Source: Sorangium aterium
GTDB lineage: Bacteria > Myxococcota_A > Polyangia > Polyangiales > Polyangiaceae
Reading direction: 5' to 3'
DNA length: 64,000 nt
Assembly: GCF_028368935.1 (NCBI RefSeq)
Contig: NZ_JAQNDK010000007.1
Location: 186,001 to 250,000 of the forward strand
The notes beneath the pieces were generated by a model, which made no database searches, was not told where the DNA came from, and worked only from the letters and a program-made list of their open reading frames with translations. Below, in pieces: positions 55,950-64,000 of this stretch; the stretch's first letter is position 1, and each line of letters starts with the position of its first letter. A program made the position numbers and the translations under genes.

Positions 55950-56162
55950 GGAACCTCCCTACCGCAGTCTGGCGCCCCGGAGCGAGATTGTCCGCCGCGC
56001 GGGCGCCGCGAAGGGGAGAGGTGCCCTGTTTCCTCGAAATTTCGTGTCGTCCGGCAGGCAGCGGGCAGGCGCCGTTCCGGCTTGCCGAGGGGTGGCCCGG
56101 GTCGAACTGGGGACGGTGACGCACTGCCCCCCGGGCGCCCCCCGGGGGGGACTTCCACGCGC

Positions 56163-57083
56163 TCAGGCATCGACGATGATGTCGAGAATGCTGGTGACCA
56201 GCCCCGAGGTGTACGTCGTCGGCATGACCACGCTTCCTGGAGGCGGATTGAGGCTGGACGCCGGGATGTTCGTCGAGCGAGCCGCGTAGGCGGGCTCCTT
56301 CTGGAAGACCTCCGCGCTGAGGTCCGCTTCGAAATAGAGCTGCGTCGTGATCCGCCTGGTCGTGGCTCCGTTGATGCGAGCGACCATGTGGACGTGGACC
56401 GGCCGCCCTGCCTCCGATCCGGGATAGATCGACTTGAAGCCCACGACCCCGTTGCGGTCGGAGAGCTGCACGCCGCGGCAGAAGCGATCCTGGCTCTCCG
56501 GCGTACGCTCGGCCGCGCCCGTGAACGGCGTGGAGGGGTCCTGATGCTCGAAGCCGCTGGTGTGCCCCTCCGCGTCACAGTGCCAGATGTAGACCTCGGC
56601 ATCGGGGATGGGCTCGTGGTTGTTCCGGGCGTCGAGCAGGCGGACATAGAGCCTGAGCTCGCAGCCGGGGTGGTCGTCCCGGATGTCGTTGCGAAACAGG
56701 CTGATGTCGTTCGGGATCTCGCTGTCGTCGATGAAGGACGACCCCCCGATGTCGGTGGCGGTCAATCGGCAGCTGCCGGCGCCCTTGAAGATCAACGGAT
56801 CCAGCGCGTCGGCGCCTCCTGCGCTCACGCCGCCGCCCGCGCTGCTCGGGCTGGTGGCGAAGGGGCCCGCGGTGCTGCTGCCCGTGCCACCAGGGCCGTT
56901 CCATGCGCCTCCTCCGCCGCCGGTGCCGCTCCCGCGCAGGTCGCCGCCGATCTCGTCGTCCTCTCTGCAGGAAACGAGTACGGGCTTGGTGATGGCGAAC
57001 GCCCCGAGCTTGACGAGGGGCTGCCGACGGTTGAAGACCCAGTCGATCAGATCTCGCGGCACGGCTCCTTGCCTGTTACCCAT
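56163..57083 (-). CDS. Intradiol-dioxygenase-like exported protein lacking the tyrosine iron ligands
   Basis: A protein of 306 residues; ATG 57083 has AGGAG 8 bases upstream. The leader (FNRRQPLVKLGAFAITKPVLVSC) and a Gly/Ser linker mirror the protein at 50214. The catalytic-like domain (about 105-305) aligns closely with it: EVYIWHCDAEGHTSGF against EVYIWHTDGQGFYSGF, and YPGSEAGRPVHVHM against FPGWYNGRDVHIHF. Thr175 and Glu224 replace the two Tyr ligands, while His230 and His232 remain. It is therefore unlikely to be a normal Fe(III) dioxygenase; it may bind another metal, or act as binding protein or non-catalytic partner. Confidence 0.8.
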   Translation of the reverse strand: MGNRQGAVPRDLIDWVFNRRQPLVKLGAFAITKPVLVSCREDDEIGGDLRGSGTGGGGGAWNGPGGTGSSTAGPFATSPSSAGGGVSAGGADALDPLIFKGAGSCRLTATDIGGSSFIDDSEIPNDISLFRNDIRDDHPGCELRLYVRLLDARNNHEPIPDAEVYIWHCDAEGHTSGFEHQDPSTPFTGAAERTPESQDRFCRGVQLSDRNGVVGFKSIYPGSEAGRPVHVHMVARINGATTRRITTQLYFEADLSAEVFQKEPAYAARSTNIPASSLNPPPGSVVMPTTYTSGLVTSILDIIVDA

Positions 57084-57447
57084 ACAACGGTCTCCTTCGA
57101 TGAGTCGCCGATCTGACCCGTGCAATCACCCTGGTTTGACCGGACACGGAGCGGCGCCTCGCCCGTGCGCCAGCGTCGGGGCCAGCGCCGGCGCTGCCCA
57201 GGCTCGCGCCGCGGCCGGCGGTAGGGCCGCGGTCGACGCCGCCAGCGCCGCTCGTCCCCGAGGAGGCGCTCGTCGGCGCCGCGTCATCCGGGGCGTCATC
57301 GCCGTTCCCGGTCTCGGACTGGCACGCCACCATGACGAGCGACGGGATGAGCGCGCCGAGGATGGGTCGGGGAGCACGGGTACCGAAGCCGCCCGAGGAC
57401 AGGCTGCCCCACCCGCTGTTCACGGTGAGACAGTGCTTCAAGGACAT
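57076..57447 (-). CDS. Possible small lipoprotein upstream of the degenerate dioxygenase
   Basis: A reading frame of 123 codons with AGGAGG about 11 bases before its ATG. It has a credible lipoprotein leader (ILGALIPSLVMVACQSETG) and an Asp/Ser/Gly-rich mature start. The last 35 residues are Arg-rich and look less natural, so a frameshift or a chance frame cannot be excluded. Its end overlaps the next start by 8 bases, which favours coupling. Confidence 0.45.
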   Translation of the reverse strand: MSLKHCLTVNSGWGSLSSGGFGTRAPRPILGALIPSLVMVACQSETGNGDDAPDDAAPTSASSGTSGAGGVDRGPTAGRGASLGSAGAGPDAGARARRRSVSGQTRVIARVRSATHRRRPLYG

Positions 57448-58231
57448 ACGGGCTTGGCCCTCCTAAGTAAGAACCGGGCGACGCGCCGAGGTGCGCGATC
57501 GCGGAGCGACGGACCACAGATGGGATATCGTCGCTCGCTCTCGTCGTCAAAAGGATCGATTGATTTCTAGACCGAGGGAGAAATGGACATTCCGATGCTG
57601 AGGCCGAGTCGACTCGCGGGCGGCTGGTGAGGACAGGACCGACCTCCCCGGGAGCATCTCACGCCAACCTGCTGAGCACGGACCGTGCCCTGGCCGCCGG
57701 GCTCGTTGCATCTCGTCTCTCTCTCGCCTCGTCCAGATACCTAGTGGAAGAGCCAGGGCTCTCCTCGAAGCAGCCCTGGCGAAGAAGTGCAGCGCGCGCG
57801 GTGCGCACAAGGTTTCCTGTGTGACTCAGACGAATTCCCGGAACGGGCCGATATGATCACGCCGCGGGCGCGAGGAGGGGCCGTGCCGGTCCTCGGAGGC
57901 CGCCGCGGGGCAGCTGACCAGCGCGGATCCCGTTGTTTGGAGCGGCTGCCGGCGGGGGGCGGCGACGGTTCGGGGCCTGGCGGCCGCCTGTACAGGTCGG
58001 CTCGTTCCAGAGGATGAGCCCGCTCGCCCGAGGACCAGGCGGGCCTTGTCCGAGGAAGGCGAGGCACGATCGCCGTGCTCCCGCTCGGCGTGGGACCCTC
58101 CGGGCGATGACGGTGCAGGCGTAGCCGGACGTGGAGGGGGCCCTCGCCTGTCGGAAAGCCGACGGACGCTTCTGATTTTGTCGGTTTTGGTGTACTAGGC
58201 GCCCCCTCGAGAGCTCGAACCGGACCCCCGC
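57448..58231. other. Gene-poor region with one hairpin (57752-57780)
   Basis: Nearly 800 bases with no supported gene. GCCAGGGCT (57752-57760) and AGCCCTGGC (57772-57780) form a 9-base stem with an 11-base loop, with no T-tract. The last 60 bases before the receiver gene are less GC-rich and may hold its promoter. Confidence 0.5.
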
Positions 58232-58639
58232 ATGACCCGCATCCTCCTCATCGACGACTCCGCCGCGATGCGGGCGCACATGCGAGCCGCGCTCGAGGGG
58301 GCGCCACAGCTCGGGCCGGCGGTGGAGATCGACGAGACGGCGAGCGGGTTCGAGGCGCTCCGGCGGATGCACCGGGGCGCCTACGACGCGGTGATCATCG
58401 ACATCCACCTGCCGGACATCGACGGCCTCGAGCTCATCCGTTTCATCCGGCAGAGCCGGCACCATCGCGACGTCGCGGTCGTCATCGTCTCGTCGATGTC
58501 CTCGCCGCGCGAGCGCGAGCGGGCGTTCCGGCTCGGCGCGCATGCGTTCGTCGCGAAGCCGTTCGCCCCGGATACGCTGGCGTCTGCGGTCCGGCGGGGG
58601 GTCGCGTCGAGCCAGCTGCGCCTGCGCGTCGCGACGTAG
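58232..58639 (+). CDS. CheY-like response regulator receiver protein
   Basis: A protein of 135 residues consisting of one receiver domain. Acidic pair Asp8-Asp9 (LLIDDSAAMR), phosphorylation site Asp57 (VIIDIHLPDIDG), Ser in VIVSSMSS and Lys109 in VAKPFAP are all present, so it should be phosphorylatable. No output domain and no adjacent histidine kinase, so it probably acts by protein-protein contact with an unlinked partner. Confidence 0.92.
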   Translation: MTRILLIDDSAAMRAHMRAALEGAPQLGPAVEIDETASGFEALRRMHRGAYDAVIIDIHLPDIDGLELIRFIRQSRHHRDVAVVIVSSMSSPRERERAFRLGAHAFVAKPFAPDTLASAVRRGVASSQLRLRVAT

Positions 58640-58702
58640 GCGGGCGCGACGCCTCGCGGCGAGGCTTCCGGCGCACCGCTCCGAGCTGGTAGGGTGCGGG
58701 CC

Positions 58703-59599
58703 ATGACGCTCCTGTCCCACCTCCGCCGCCTCCGCTTGGCTGCGCCGCTGGCGCTGCTCGTCGCGACCGCCTGCTCTGCCTCGTCTCCCACGCCCCGCGT
58801 CGAGCCGCCGACCGGGGCCGCGGCGCCGGTGCAGGCGTCGTCCGGCGCCGCGGATAGCCCGACCGGGCTGCTCTCGGAGGAGGACTTCAAGGCCCTCCAC
58901 CAGCTCAGGGCGGACAAGGCCCCGCCCGCGCGAGGACAGACGGTCGAGGTGGCCAGCACGAAGGCGTACCTGAGCCTGCCGCGGGACGCGAAGCCGCCGA
59001 TCGCGGGCGTCGTCGTCATCCACGAGTGGTGGGGCCTGAACGAGCACATCAAGCACTGGACCGATCGCCTCGCGGAGGACGGGTATGCGGCGCTCGCCGT
59101 GGACCTCTACGGCGGCAAGGTCGCGACCACGCCGGACGACGCGATGGCGGCGATGAAGGCGGTCGACGAGGCGAAGGGGATCGAGATCGTGCGCGCGGCG
59201 CACCGCTTCCTCACGACGGACGCGCGCGTCCTCGCGCCCCGCACGGCCTCGATCGGGTGGTGCTTCGGCGGCGCGTGGTCGCTCAAGCTCGCGCTGAACG
59301 AGCCCGAGCTCGACGCGGCCGTCATCTACTACGGCCGGCTCGTCACCGACCCCGCGCAGCTCAAGGCGATCAAGGCGCCCGTGCTCGGCATCTTCGGCAA
59401 CCAGGACAAGGGCATCCCGCCCGAGGTCGTCAACGACTTCGACAAGGCGCTCCACGACGCGGGCATCGAGCACGAGGTGCTCCGGTACGACGCCGACCAC
59501 GCCTTCGCGAACCCGTCCGGAGAGCGGTACAACACCAAGGCCGCGGCGGACGCGTGGGAGAAGGCGCGGCGGTTCCTGGCGGCGAAGCTGAAGGGCTGA
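58703..59599 (+). CDS. Dienelactone-hydrolase-family lipoprotein (Cys nucleophile)
   Basis: A protein of 298 residues. Lipoprotein-like leader (LALLVATACSAS, Cys24) and a short Pro/Ala linker precede the hydrolase domain (about 80-298). It has HEWWGLNEHI, nucleophile Cys187 in GWCFGG, the acid in GNQDKG and His in DADHAF: the classic Cys-Asp-His triad of dienelactone hydrolases. Related to the cytoplasmic protein at 30738, which uses Ser. Its export fits the exported ring-cleaving dioxygenase of this region, although the genes are 8 kb apart. Confidence 0.85.
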   Translation: MTLLSHLRRLRLAAPLALLVATACSASSPTPRVEPPTGAAAPVQASSGAADSPTGLLSEEDFKALHQLRADKAPPARGQTVEVASTKAYLSLPRDAKPPIAGVVVIHEWWGLNEHIKHWTDRLAEDGYAALAVDLYGGKVATTPDDAMAAMKAVDEAKGIEIVRAAHRFLTTDARVLAPRTASIGWCFGGAWSLKLALNEPELDAAVIYYGRLVTDPAQLKAIKAPVLGIFGNQDKGIPPEVVNDFDKALHDAGIEHEVLRYDADHAFANPSGERYNTKAAADAWEKARRFLAAKLKG

Positions 59600-59665
59600 T
59601 GAGCGGCGCGGCGGCGGGGCTGGCGAGGAAGACTCGAGCGGCCATCCCCCTCGCCGGCCAGGCGC

Positions 59666-60589
59666 TCAGCGCGACTTGAGCCGCTCTATCTCCGCGCGCG
59701 CCTGCGCAAGCTGCCTCTCTGTCTCCTCGCGCAGGCGCTGCTCCTCCTCGCGCAGGCGCTGCTCCTCCTCGCGCAGGCGCTGCTCCTCCTCGCGCAGGCG
59801 CTGCTCCTCCTCGCGCAGGTGCCGCTCCCTGTCGAGCTCCGCAGCAAGCTCCTCGGCGACGCGCTGCGCGTCCTCCTGGTGGGAGATGACCTGATCGAGC
59901 ATCCCGCCAAGGCGAGCGATCATCTCGTCCGCGTCCTCGAGAGGGGCGTTGCCCGCGAAGAAGCGGAGGCGAGGGCCGTCGACCAGCAGATCGAGGCCGA
60001 GCACCTCGGAGGCGAACCGGCCAGCCTGAGGCACGATGCGCTGGTAGGCGCGCGGGCGTGAGGGATCGCTCTCCTGGGCTGCGGGCAGCCTGTAGGCGTG
60101 CAGGCGCAGGCGGGCGCGGTCGAAGAGGAAGTACTCGCGGATGCCGAGCCGGGCGTAGCGGTCGACGTTGAGCTTGTGATCCTTCGTGCGGCTGCCGGCG
60201 ACGTGGACCTCGATCACGAGATCGAGCCCCTTGCCCTCGTGGTCGACCGCCCACCGCATGCGCTCGTGGGGCTCGACGTCGACAACGGCGAGCAGGTCGG
60301 GCGCGAACCGCGGCTCGCCGGGATAGAAGACGGCGAGCTCGGAAGAGAGGTAGATCTTCCGGGCGGTGCGGCGGAAGAAGCCGTCCAGGGCGTCGAGCGC
60401 ATCGCGCTTCGCCTTGCGGTGCGCGTCTCCCTCGGGAGGCATGAGCTCCAGGGGGACCTCGGCAGGGAGCATGTCGACGACGCGCGCGCGCTCGGCCGGG
60501 GTCATCCGCGCCCACTGCTCGCTCGTCGGCGCGCGCGGGTCCGCAGGGTCGAAGAGATAACCGGCAGGGAGGGCCTGAACCACACGCAA
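59666..60589 (-). CDS. Uma2-family (DUF820) PD-(D/E)xK nuclease-like protein with heptad-repeat tail
   Basis: About 307 residues from TTG 60589 (GTG 60583 also possible). The nuclease-like domain (about 20-200) has FAPDLLAVVDV (Asp of the PD motif), LDLVIEVHVAGSRTKDHKL (Glu and Lys) and YARLGIREYFLFD, the Uma2 hallmark. The C-terminus (about 225-307) is a coiled coil dominated by four LREEEQR units and one LREETER. Family function is unsettled (restriction-like fold, widespread in cyanobacteria and myxobacteria). Confidence 0.82.
   Translation of the reverse strand: MRVVQALPAGYLFDPADPRAPTSEQWARMTPAERARVVDMLPAEVPLELMPPEGDAHRKAKRDALDALDGFFRRTARKIYLSSELAVFYPGEPRFAPDLLAVVDVEPHERMRWAVDHEGKGLDLVIEVHVAGSRTKDHKLNVDRYARLGIREYFLFDRARLRLHAYRLPAAQESDPSRPRAYQRIVPQAGRFASEVLGLDLLVDGPRLRFFAGNAPLEDADEMIARLGGMLDQVISHQEDAQRVAEELAAELDRERHLREEEQRLREEEQRLREEEQRLREEEQRLREETERQLAQARAEIERLKSR
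59723..59820 (-). repeat. 21-bp tandem repeat, about 4.6 copies, in the Uma2-family gene
   Basis: Units with CTCCTCCTCGCGCAGGCGCT recur every 21 bases (59741, 59762, 59783, 59804). Each encodes one heptad, so copy changes lengthen or shorten the coiled coil without breaking its register. Confidence 0.92.
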
Positions 60590-60716
60590 AGCCTAGCTCA
60601 ACCGACCTCGCTCGGGGAGGCTCCCAGGGCGCCGCGCGCCAAGGGCATGCCTTGCACCCCTTACGGCCAGGCATCGTTTTCCGTTCGATTTTCAGGGGCG
60701 GTCGTCGCTCCTCGCT

Positions 60717-61970
60717 TCAGCGGAGCTCGCGCAGCGCTGCGATGAGCTCCGACAGCGACGTCGCGTCGCTCCGATCGAGCGCCGCCGAGCCCGCGGCGAG
60801 CGCCTCGGCGAGCGCGCGCGAGCCCCCGGCCTCCGGCGCGGCGGCGGCGATGGCCGACTCGGCGCGCGCTATCTCCGTCACGAGCGCGCCGATCGCCGCC
60901 GGGTCGATCGCCGCTGCCCTCGCCGTCGCGGAGAGCGCGCCCGCGGCGCTCTCGACCTGCTCGACAGACGCGCGCGTCGAAGCGTGGAGCTCCGCCAGGC
61001 GCAGCCGCTCTAGCAGCGCGCCGTACGCCGACTCCATCGCGGCGAGCTCGCGCAACGCGAGCGCCGCCGGGCCCTCCGCCGCCTCTGGACCGGCCGCACT
61101 GTCGACGGCGCCGAGCGCGCCCGGCGCGCGCCGCCCCGCGATCTCCATGACCTCGACGCGCGCCGCCCGCACCTCGCCGAGGAACGCCTCGAGCGACGCC
61201 GCCGCCGGCGCGAGGGCGCCCGCGCCCAGGGTCGCGAGCGCCTGCGTGGCCTCGCGCGGCCGCCGCCGCAGCAGCCGCCGGAGGGGCGCGTTGCACGCGA
61301 TCCGCAGCGCCGCGGCCTCCGCGGCGGCGAGCACCCGCTGGCCCATCGACAGCTTCAGCGCGGCCTCGTCGCACGCGCGCGCGAGGTCCTCGGCGAGCGC
61401 GCTCGCCTCCGGTCGCGTCTCCGATCGGGGCCCGTCCTGCGCGCCGGCGCGCTTCGCCTCGAGCGCGGCGCGCGCGTCGGCCAGCGCGCCGACCGCGGCG
61501 CGCAGCCGCGCGACGGCGTCGTCGGCCGAGGCCGTCTCGGCGGCGAGGTCGTCTCCCTCGGCGTACGCGCGCTGGCTCGCCGCGAGCAGGCGGCGCCGCT
61601 CGTCGCCGGCCCGCAGCGCCGCGGCGCTCCGGCGGGCCCGCGCCGCCCCGAGCGCAGCCGCGGCGCGCGCGCCGAAGGTCCACGCGCACGCCGCGGTCGC
61701 CCCGATCGCGGCCGCGGCGGCGATCCCCACGGCGGCCGTCGGGACGGCCGCGCCCGCGCCAGCGCCCACGCGCAGCCCGATCATCCCGGCCGCGAGCGCG
61801 CAGGCCGCCGCGCCCGTGCCGACCGCGCGCGCGCCGCGCTGGCGGGGCGCGGCCTCGAGCGCCGTCACGCCGAGGTAGGCCACCGAGCCGAGCGCCACGA
61901 GCAGCAGGACGAGCGACAGCGGCGAGGTCAGCGTGATGAGGAGCCAGCCGAGCAGCGAGACGTCGATCAT
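60717..61970 (-). CDS. Membrane protein with helical, coiled-coil-like cytoplasmic or periplasmic tail
   Basis: A protein of 417 residues; ATG 61970 overlaps the previous stop (ATGA). Three or four hydrophobic segments lie in the first 115 residues (LLGWLLITLTSPLSLVLLLV and two Ala-rich ones). The rest is Ala/Glu/Arg-rich helix with no known domain. The coupling suggests that it anchors or exports the VIT/vWA-TPR protein made just before it. Confidence 0.65.
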   Translation of the reverse strand: MIDVSLLGWLLITLTSPLSLVLLLVALGSVAYLGVTALEAAPRQRGARAVGTGAAACALAAGMIGLRVGAGAGAAVPTAAVGIAAAAAIGATAACAWTFGARAAAALGAARARRSAAALRAGDERRRLLAASQRAYAEGDDLAAETASADDAVARLRAAVGALADARAALEAKRAGAQDGPRSETRPEASALAEDLARACDEAALKLSMGQRVLAAAEAAALRIACNAPLRRLLRRRPREATQALATLGAGALAPAAASLEAFLGEVRAARVEVMEIAGRRAPGALGAVDSAAGPEAAEGPAALALRELAAMESAYGALLERLRLAELHASTRASVEQVESAAGALSATARAAAIDPAAIGALVTEIARAESAIAAAAPEAGGSRALAEALAAGSAALDRSDATSLSELIAALRELR

Positions 61971-64000
61971 GGCAGCGCGCCGCTTGCCAGCGCGACCTCC
62001 CGGTCCTTCGCGCCGATCGACCCCGGCGCGCTCGTCACCTGGAACGACGCGCCGTCCCACACGATCGTCGTCACCACGAAGCGCACGTCCCTGCCCGGCG
62101 GATCGCTGCGGAACCGGACGCGCCACTCGAGGCGCGCGAGCTCCGAGGCGGGCAGCTGCACCGCCGCGAGCCCGACCGCCGGCGCGAAGGTGCCGTCGCC
62201 GAGCGCCGCGTCCACCTGGCCGTCCCGCGCCGCGAGGGCGAGCTCCGCGGCGTAGTCCTCCCAGAGCACGACGCGCAGCGCCCCGGGGCCGCTGAAGAGC
62301 TGGAGCTCCTTCAGCTTGCGGGCGAGGCTCTCGGCCTCGGCGCCGGGGGCGGCGCCCCCGGCGAGCAGCCGGCCGATGCGCGCCGCCGACAGGAGCCGCG
62401 CCCACGCGCGCGGATCGTCGGCCCCCGGCGTGCCCTCCGCGGCGGCGACCTTGCGCTGGATGCGGAGCGCCTCGTCGACGCGCCCGCTGCCCGCGGCCGC
62501 CGCGGCGAGCCTCAGCCAGCCCTGGGGCTCGGCCGGCGCGAGGTCCGTGAGCGTCGTGTACTGGCGGTACGCCGCCGCGTACCAGCCGTGCCGGAGGTAG
62601 ACGTCGCCGAGCATCGCGCGCGACGCGGGGCTCGCCGGATCGAACTCGACGACCTCCGAGTACGTGCGCAGCGCGTCCGCCTCGAAGCCGCTCGACGCGA
62701 GCACGTCGCCGAGATCGAGCGCGAGCGCCGGGCTCATGAAGCCGCGGTCGCGCAGCCGCCGCCCGTAGGCGAGCGCCTCGTCCTTCCGGCCCGCCTCCGC
62801 GAGCAGGCGCACCCGCCGGATCTCCCCCTCCGGATCGTCGGGCCGGTCGGTGAGCGCCTGCCGCACCAGCGCGAGCCGCTCGTCCACCGTCGGGAGCGCC
62901 GCGAGCCGCTCGTCGAGGAGCGCCCAGCTCGCCCTCGGATCGACGCCCCCGAAGAGCGTGCGCCGCACCGCCGCGGAGATCGCGGGATCCACGCTCCGCC
63001 GGAGGAGCGCGTGCGCGATGAACCGCTGCGCCTCGGGCTCGCCGGCGAACCGGGCGAGCAGCGCCTCGGCGCCGCCCTCGGTGGACACCTTCGCCTGGAG
63101 GAGCGAGAGGAGCGCGGCCCTCGAACGCCAGTCCGGCAGCTCGCAGGTCGTGAGCGCGCCCTCGTAGCGCGCGATGAGCTCCTCCGCCGCCGTGGCGCGG
63201 GCGAGGCGCTTCGACCAGACGACGATGCGCTCGGCGAGCGGCCGCCGCGCGGTGTCGCTGCACGGCGCCATCGCGACCTGCGGGCGCCTCGGCGGCGGGG
63301 AGGTCCGGGGAGCGGGGCGCACCGCCGCGGGCGCTGTCTTGCGGGCCTTCTCCAGGCGCGTGATGGCGTCGGACGGCGTGATCGCACCGCCGCCGCCCAC
63401 CGCGCCTTTGAACCCGAGCGCGCCGGCCGCGCGCCGCGCGGGCGGCTCGCCGGCCGCCGGTGCGCTCATGGGCGCATCCAGCGGGCGGGGGGCGTCCGCC
63501 TGGTTCGCCGCGGCCTCCTGCTTCAGCCGCGCCGGCTCTTGCTTCACCTCCGCCTCCTCTGCCGGGGGCGCCGCCGTCGCGGTGGGCGCAGGGGGCGGGG
63601 CCGCCTGTGCGGCGCCGGGCGAGGCGACATCCCCCCGGGCGCTCTGGTCCCGCTCGTTGCCCTGCTCCGCGATCGCGGGCGCCATCGCCGGCGCTGGCGC
63701 CGCCGCCTGCGCCCTCGCGCCGTAGCCGCCTTCTTTCGCCGGGCTCTCCTCGTAGCTGGCGCTCGGCTCGCTCCTCCCGCACCCGGCGGCGACGGCCGTG
63801 GAGGGCGGCGCGAGCAGCGCCGCGAGCTCGCGCTCTCGCTGGGGCGTGAGCGACGTCAGCCGCTCGCCCCGGAGCGGCGAGCGCCGCCGCCGGATCCCCT
63901 GGTTCATGTAGGCCTGCTCGCTCTCGAGCGCCAGCGTGCTCGTGAACGGCGTGATCAGCCCGTAGTCGAGCCCGAGCTCCACCACCTTGCCCCGGTGCGC
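61967..64000 (-). CDS. Probable VIT/vWA-type protein C-terminus with TPR repeats (partial)
   Basis: The frame is open to the right edge, so the true start lies outside; 677 residues are visible. The first visible residues (VVELGLDYGLITPFTSTLAL) match the end of the vWA part of inter-alpha-trypsin-inhibitor-like proteins. A long Ala/Pro linker (to about 200) leads to TPR-like helices (about 230-530: GRKDEALAYGRRLRDRG, ADALRTYSEVVEFDPASP) and a beta-rich C-terminus. Such proteins are exported and bind partners through the vWA domain. Confidence 0.7.
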   Translation of the reverse strand, partial: AHRGKVVELGLDYGLITPFTSTLALESEQAYMNQGIRRRRSPLRGERLTSLTPQRERELAALLAPPSTAVAAGCGRSEPSASYEESPAKEGGYGARAQAAAPAPAMAPAIAEQGNERDQSARGDVASPGAAQAAPPPAPTATAAPPAEEAEVKQEPARLKQEAAANQADAPRPLDAPMSAPAAGEPPARRAAGALGFKGAVGGGGAITPSDAITRLEKARKTAPAAVRPAPRTSPPPRRPQVAMAPCSDTARRPLAERIVVWSKRLARATAAEELIARYEGALTTCELPDWRSRAALLSLLQAKVSTEGGAEALLARFAGEPEAQRFIAHALLRRSVDPAISAAVRRTLFGGVDPRASWALLDERLAALPTVDERLALVRQALTDRPDDPEGEIRRVRLLAEAGRKDEALAYGRRLRDRGFMSPALALDLGDVLASSGFEADALRTYSEVVEFDPASPASRAMLGDVYLRHGWYAAAYRQYTTLTDLAPAEPQGWLRLAAAAAGSGRVDEALRIQRKVAAAEGTPGADDPRAWARLLSAARIGRLLAGGAAPGAEAESLARKLKELQLFSGPGALRVVLWEDYAAELALAARDGQVDAALGDGTFAPAVGLAAVQLPASELARLEWRVRFRSDPPGRDVRFVVTTIVWDGASFQVTSAPGSIGAKDREVALASGALP

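Noticed and set aside
57627-57824. Short open frame in the gene-poor region
   Set aside because: No ribosome-binding site, no recognisable pattern and it runs into the hairpin at 57752.

Overview
The window is very GC-rich and tightly packed. It carries hallmarks of a large-genome myxobacterium of the Sorangium/Polyangium type: Myxococcus-type cysteine repeats, a Ser/Thr kinase with an HRDVSPSN catalytic loop, many lipoproteins with long Gly/Ser or Ala/Pro linkers, several ECF sigma factors, a FecR-type regulator, a TonB-fused outer-membrane receptor and a fatty-acid-synthase-like type I PKS. No rRNA, tRNA, CRISPR array, transposase or phage gene was seen.

Layout. 1-2.9 kb: end of an ECF sigma gene, a FecR-like protein and a barrel-like protein, coupled by short overlaps. 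3-8.7 kb: two cell-surface lipoproteins and a three-gene TonB-receptor operon with a Cys/His-rich small protein. 8.9-13.3 kb: a small helical protein, then a coupled four-gene operon (ParA ATPase, roadblock-like protein, unknown protein, double-V4R protein) for which I know no described system. 13.4-30.6 kb: the most striking locus. A leftward dTDP-deoxysugar operon (rmlB, rmlA, FdtA-type ketoisomerase, Gfo/Idh reductase) diverges from an AT-DH protein, a free ACP and a GT1 glycosyltransferase. These converge through twin hairpins on a 2453-residue synthase with a built-in PfaD-like enoylreductase followed by KS, AT, ACP and KR. A methyltransferase follows. The parts add up to an iterative lipid/polyketide synthase making a glycosylated, possibly methylated product.

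30.7-38.4 kb: a dienelactone-hydrolase-like protein, a polytopic GT-C-like protein, an OPA-family MFS transporter, a nested palindrome of 155 bp, an ACP-FAAL pair and a BtuF-like binding protein. 38.6-47.2 kb: a tail-anchored Ser/Thr kinase, a DUF2231 protein, PriA, a YkgJ-like Cys-cluster protein, an XRE regulator convergent with an ECF sigma factor, and prephenate dehydratase. 47.5-57.4 kb: exported proteins, namely a Cys-rich PPC protein ending in a LAS-type metallopeptidase, an intradiol-dioxygenase-like lipoprotein, a DinB protein, a 5'-nucleotidase lipoprotein, a PLP decarboxylase and a second dioxygenase-like protein that has lost both tyrosine iron ligands. 57.4-64 kb: a gene-poor stretch, a CheY-like receiver, a second (lipoprotein) dienelactone hydrolase, a Uma2 protein with a heptad-repeat tail, and a coupled pair (VIT/vWA-TPR protein, partial, and a membrane protein) running off the right edge.

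All functions are read from motifs, lengths and gene order. No database search was run. Start codons were chosen by Shine-Dalgarno-like sequences, signal peptides and stop/start overlaps.
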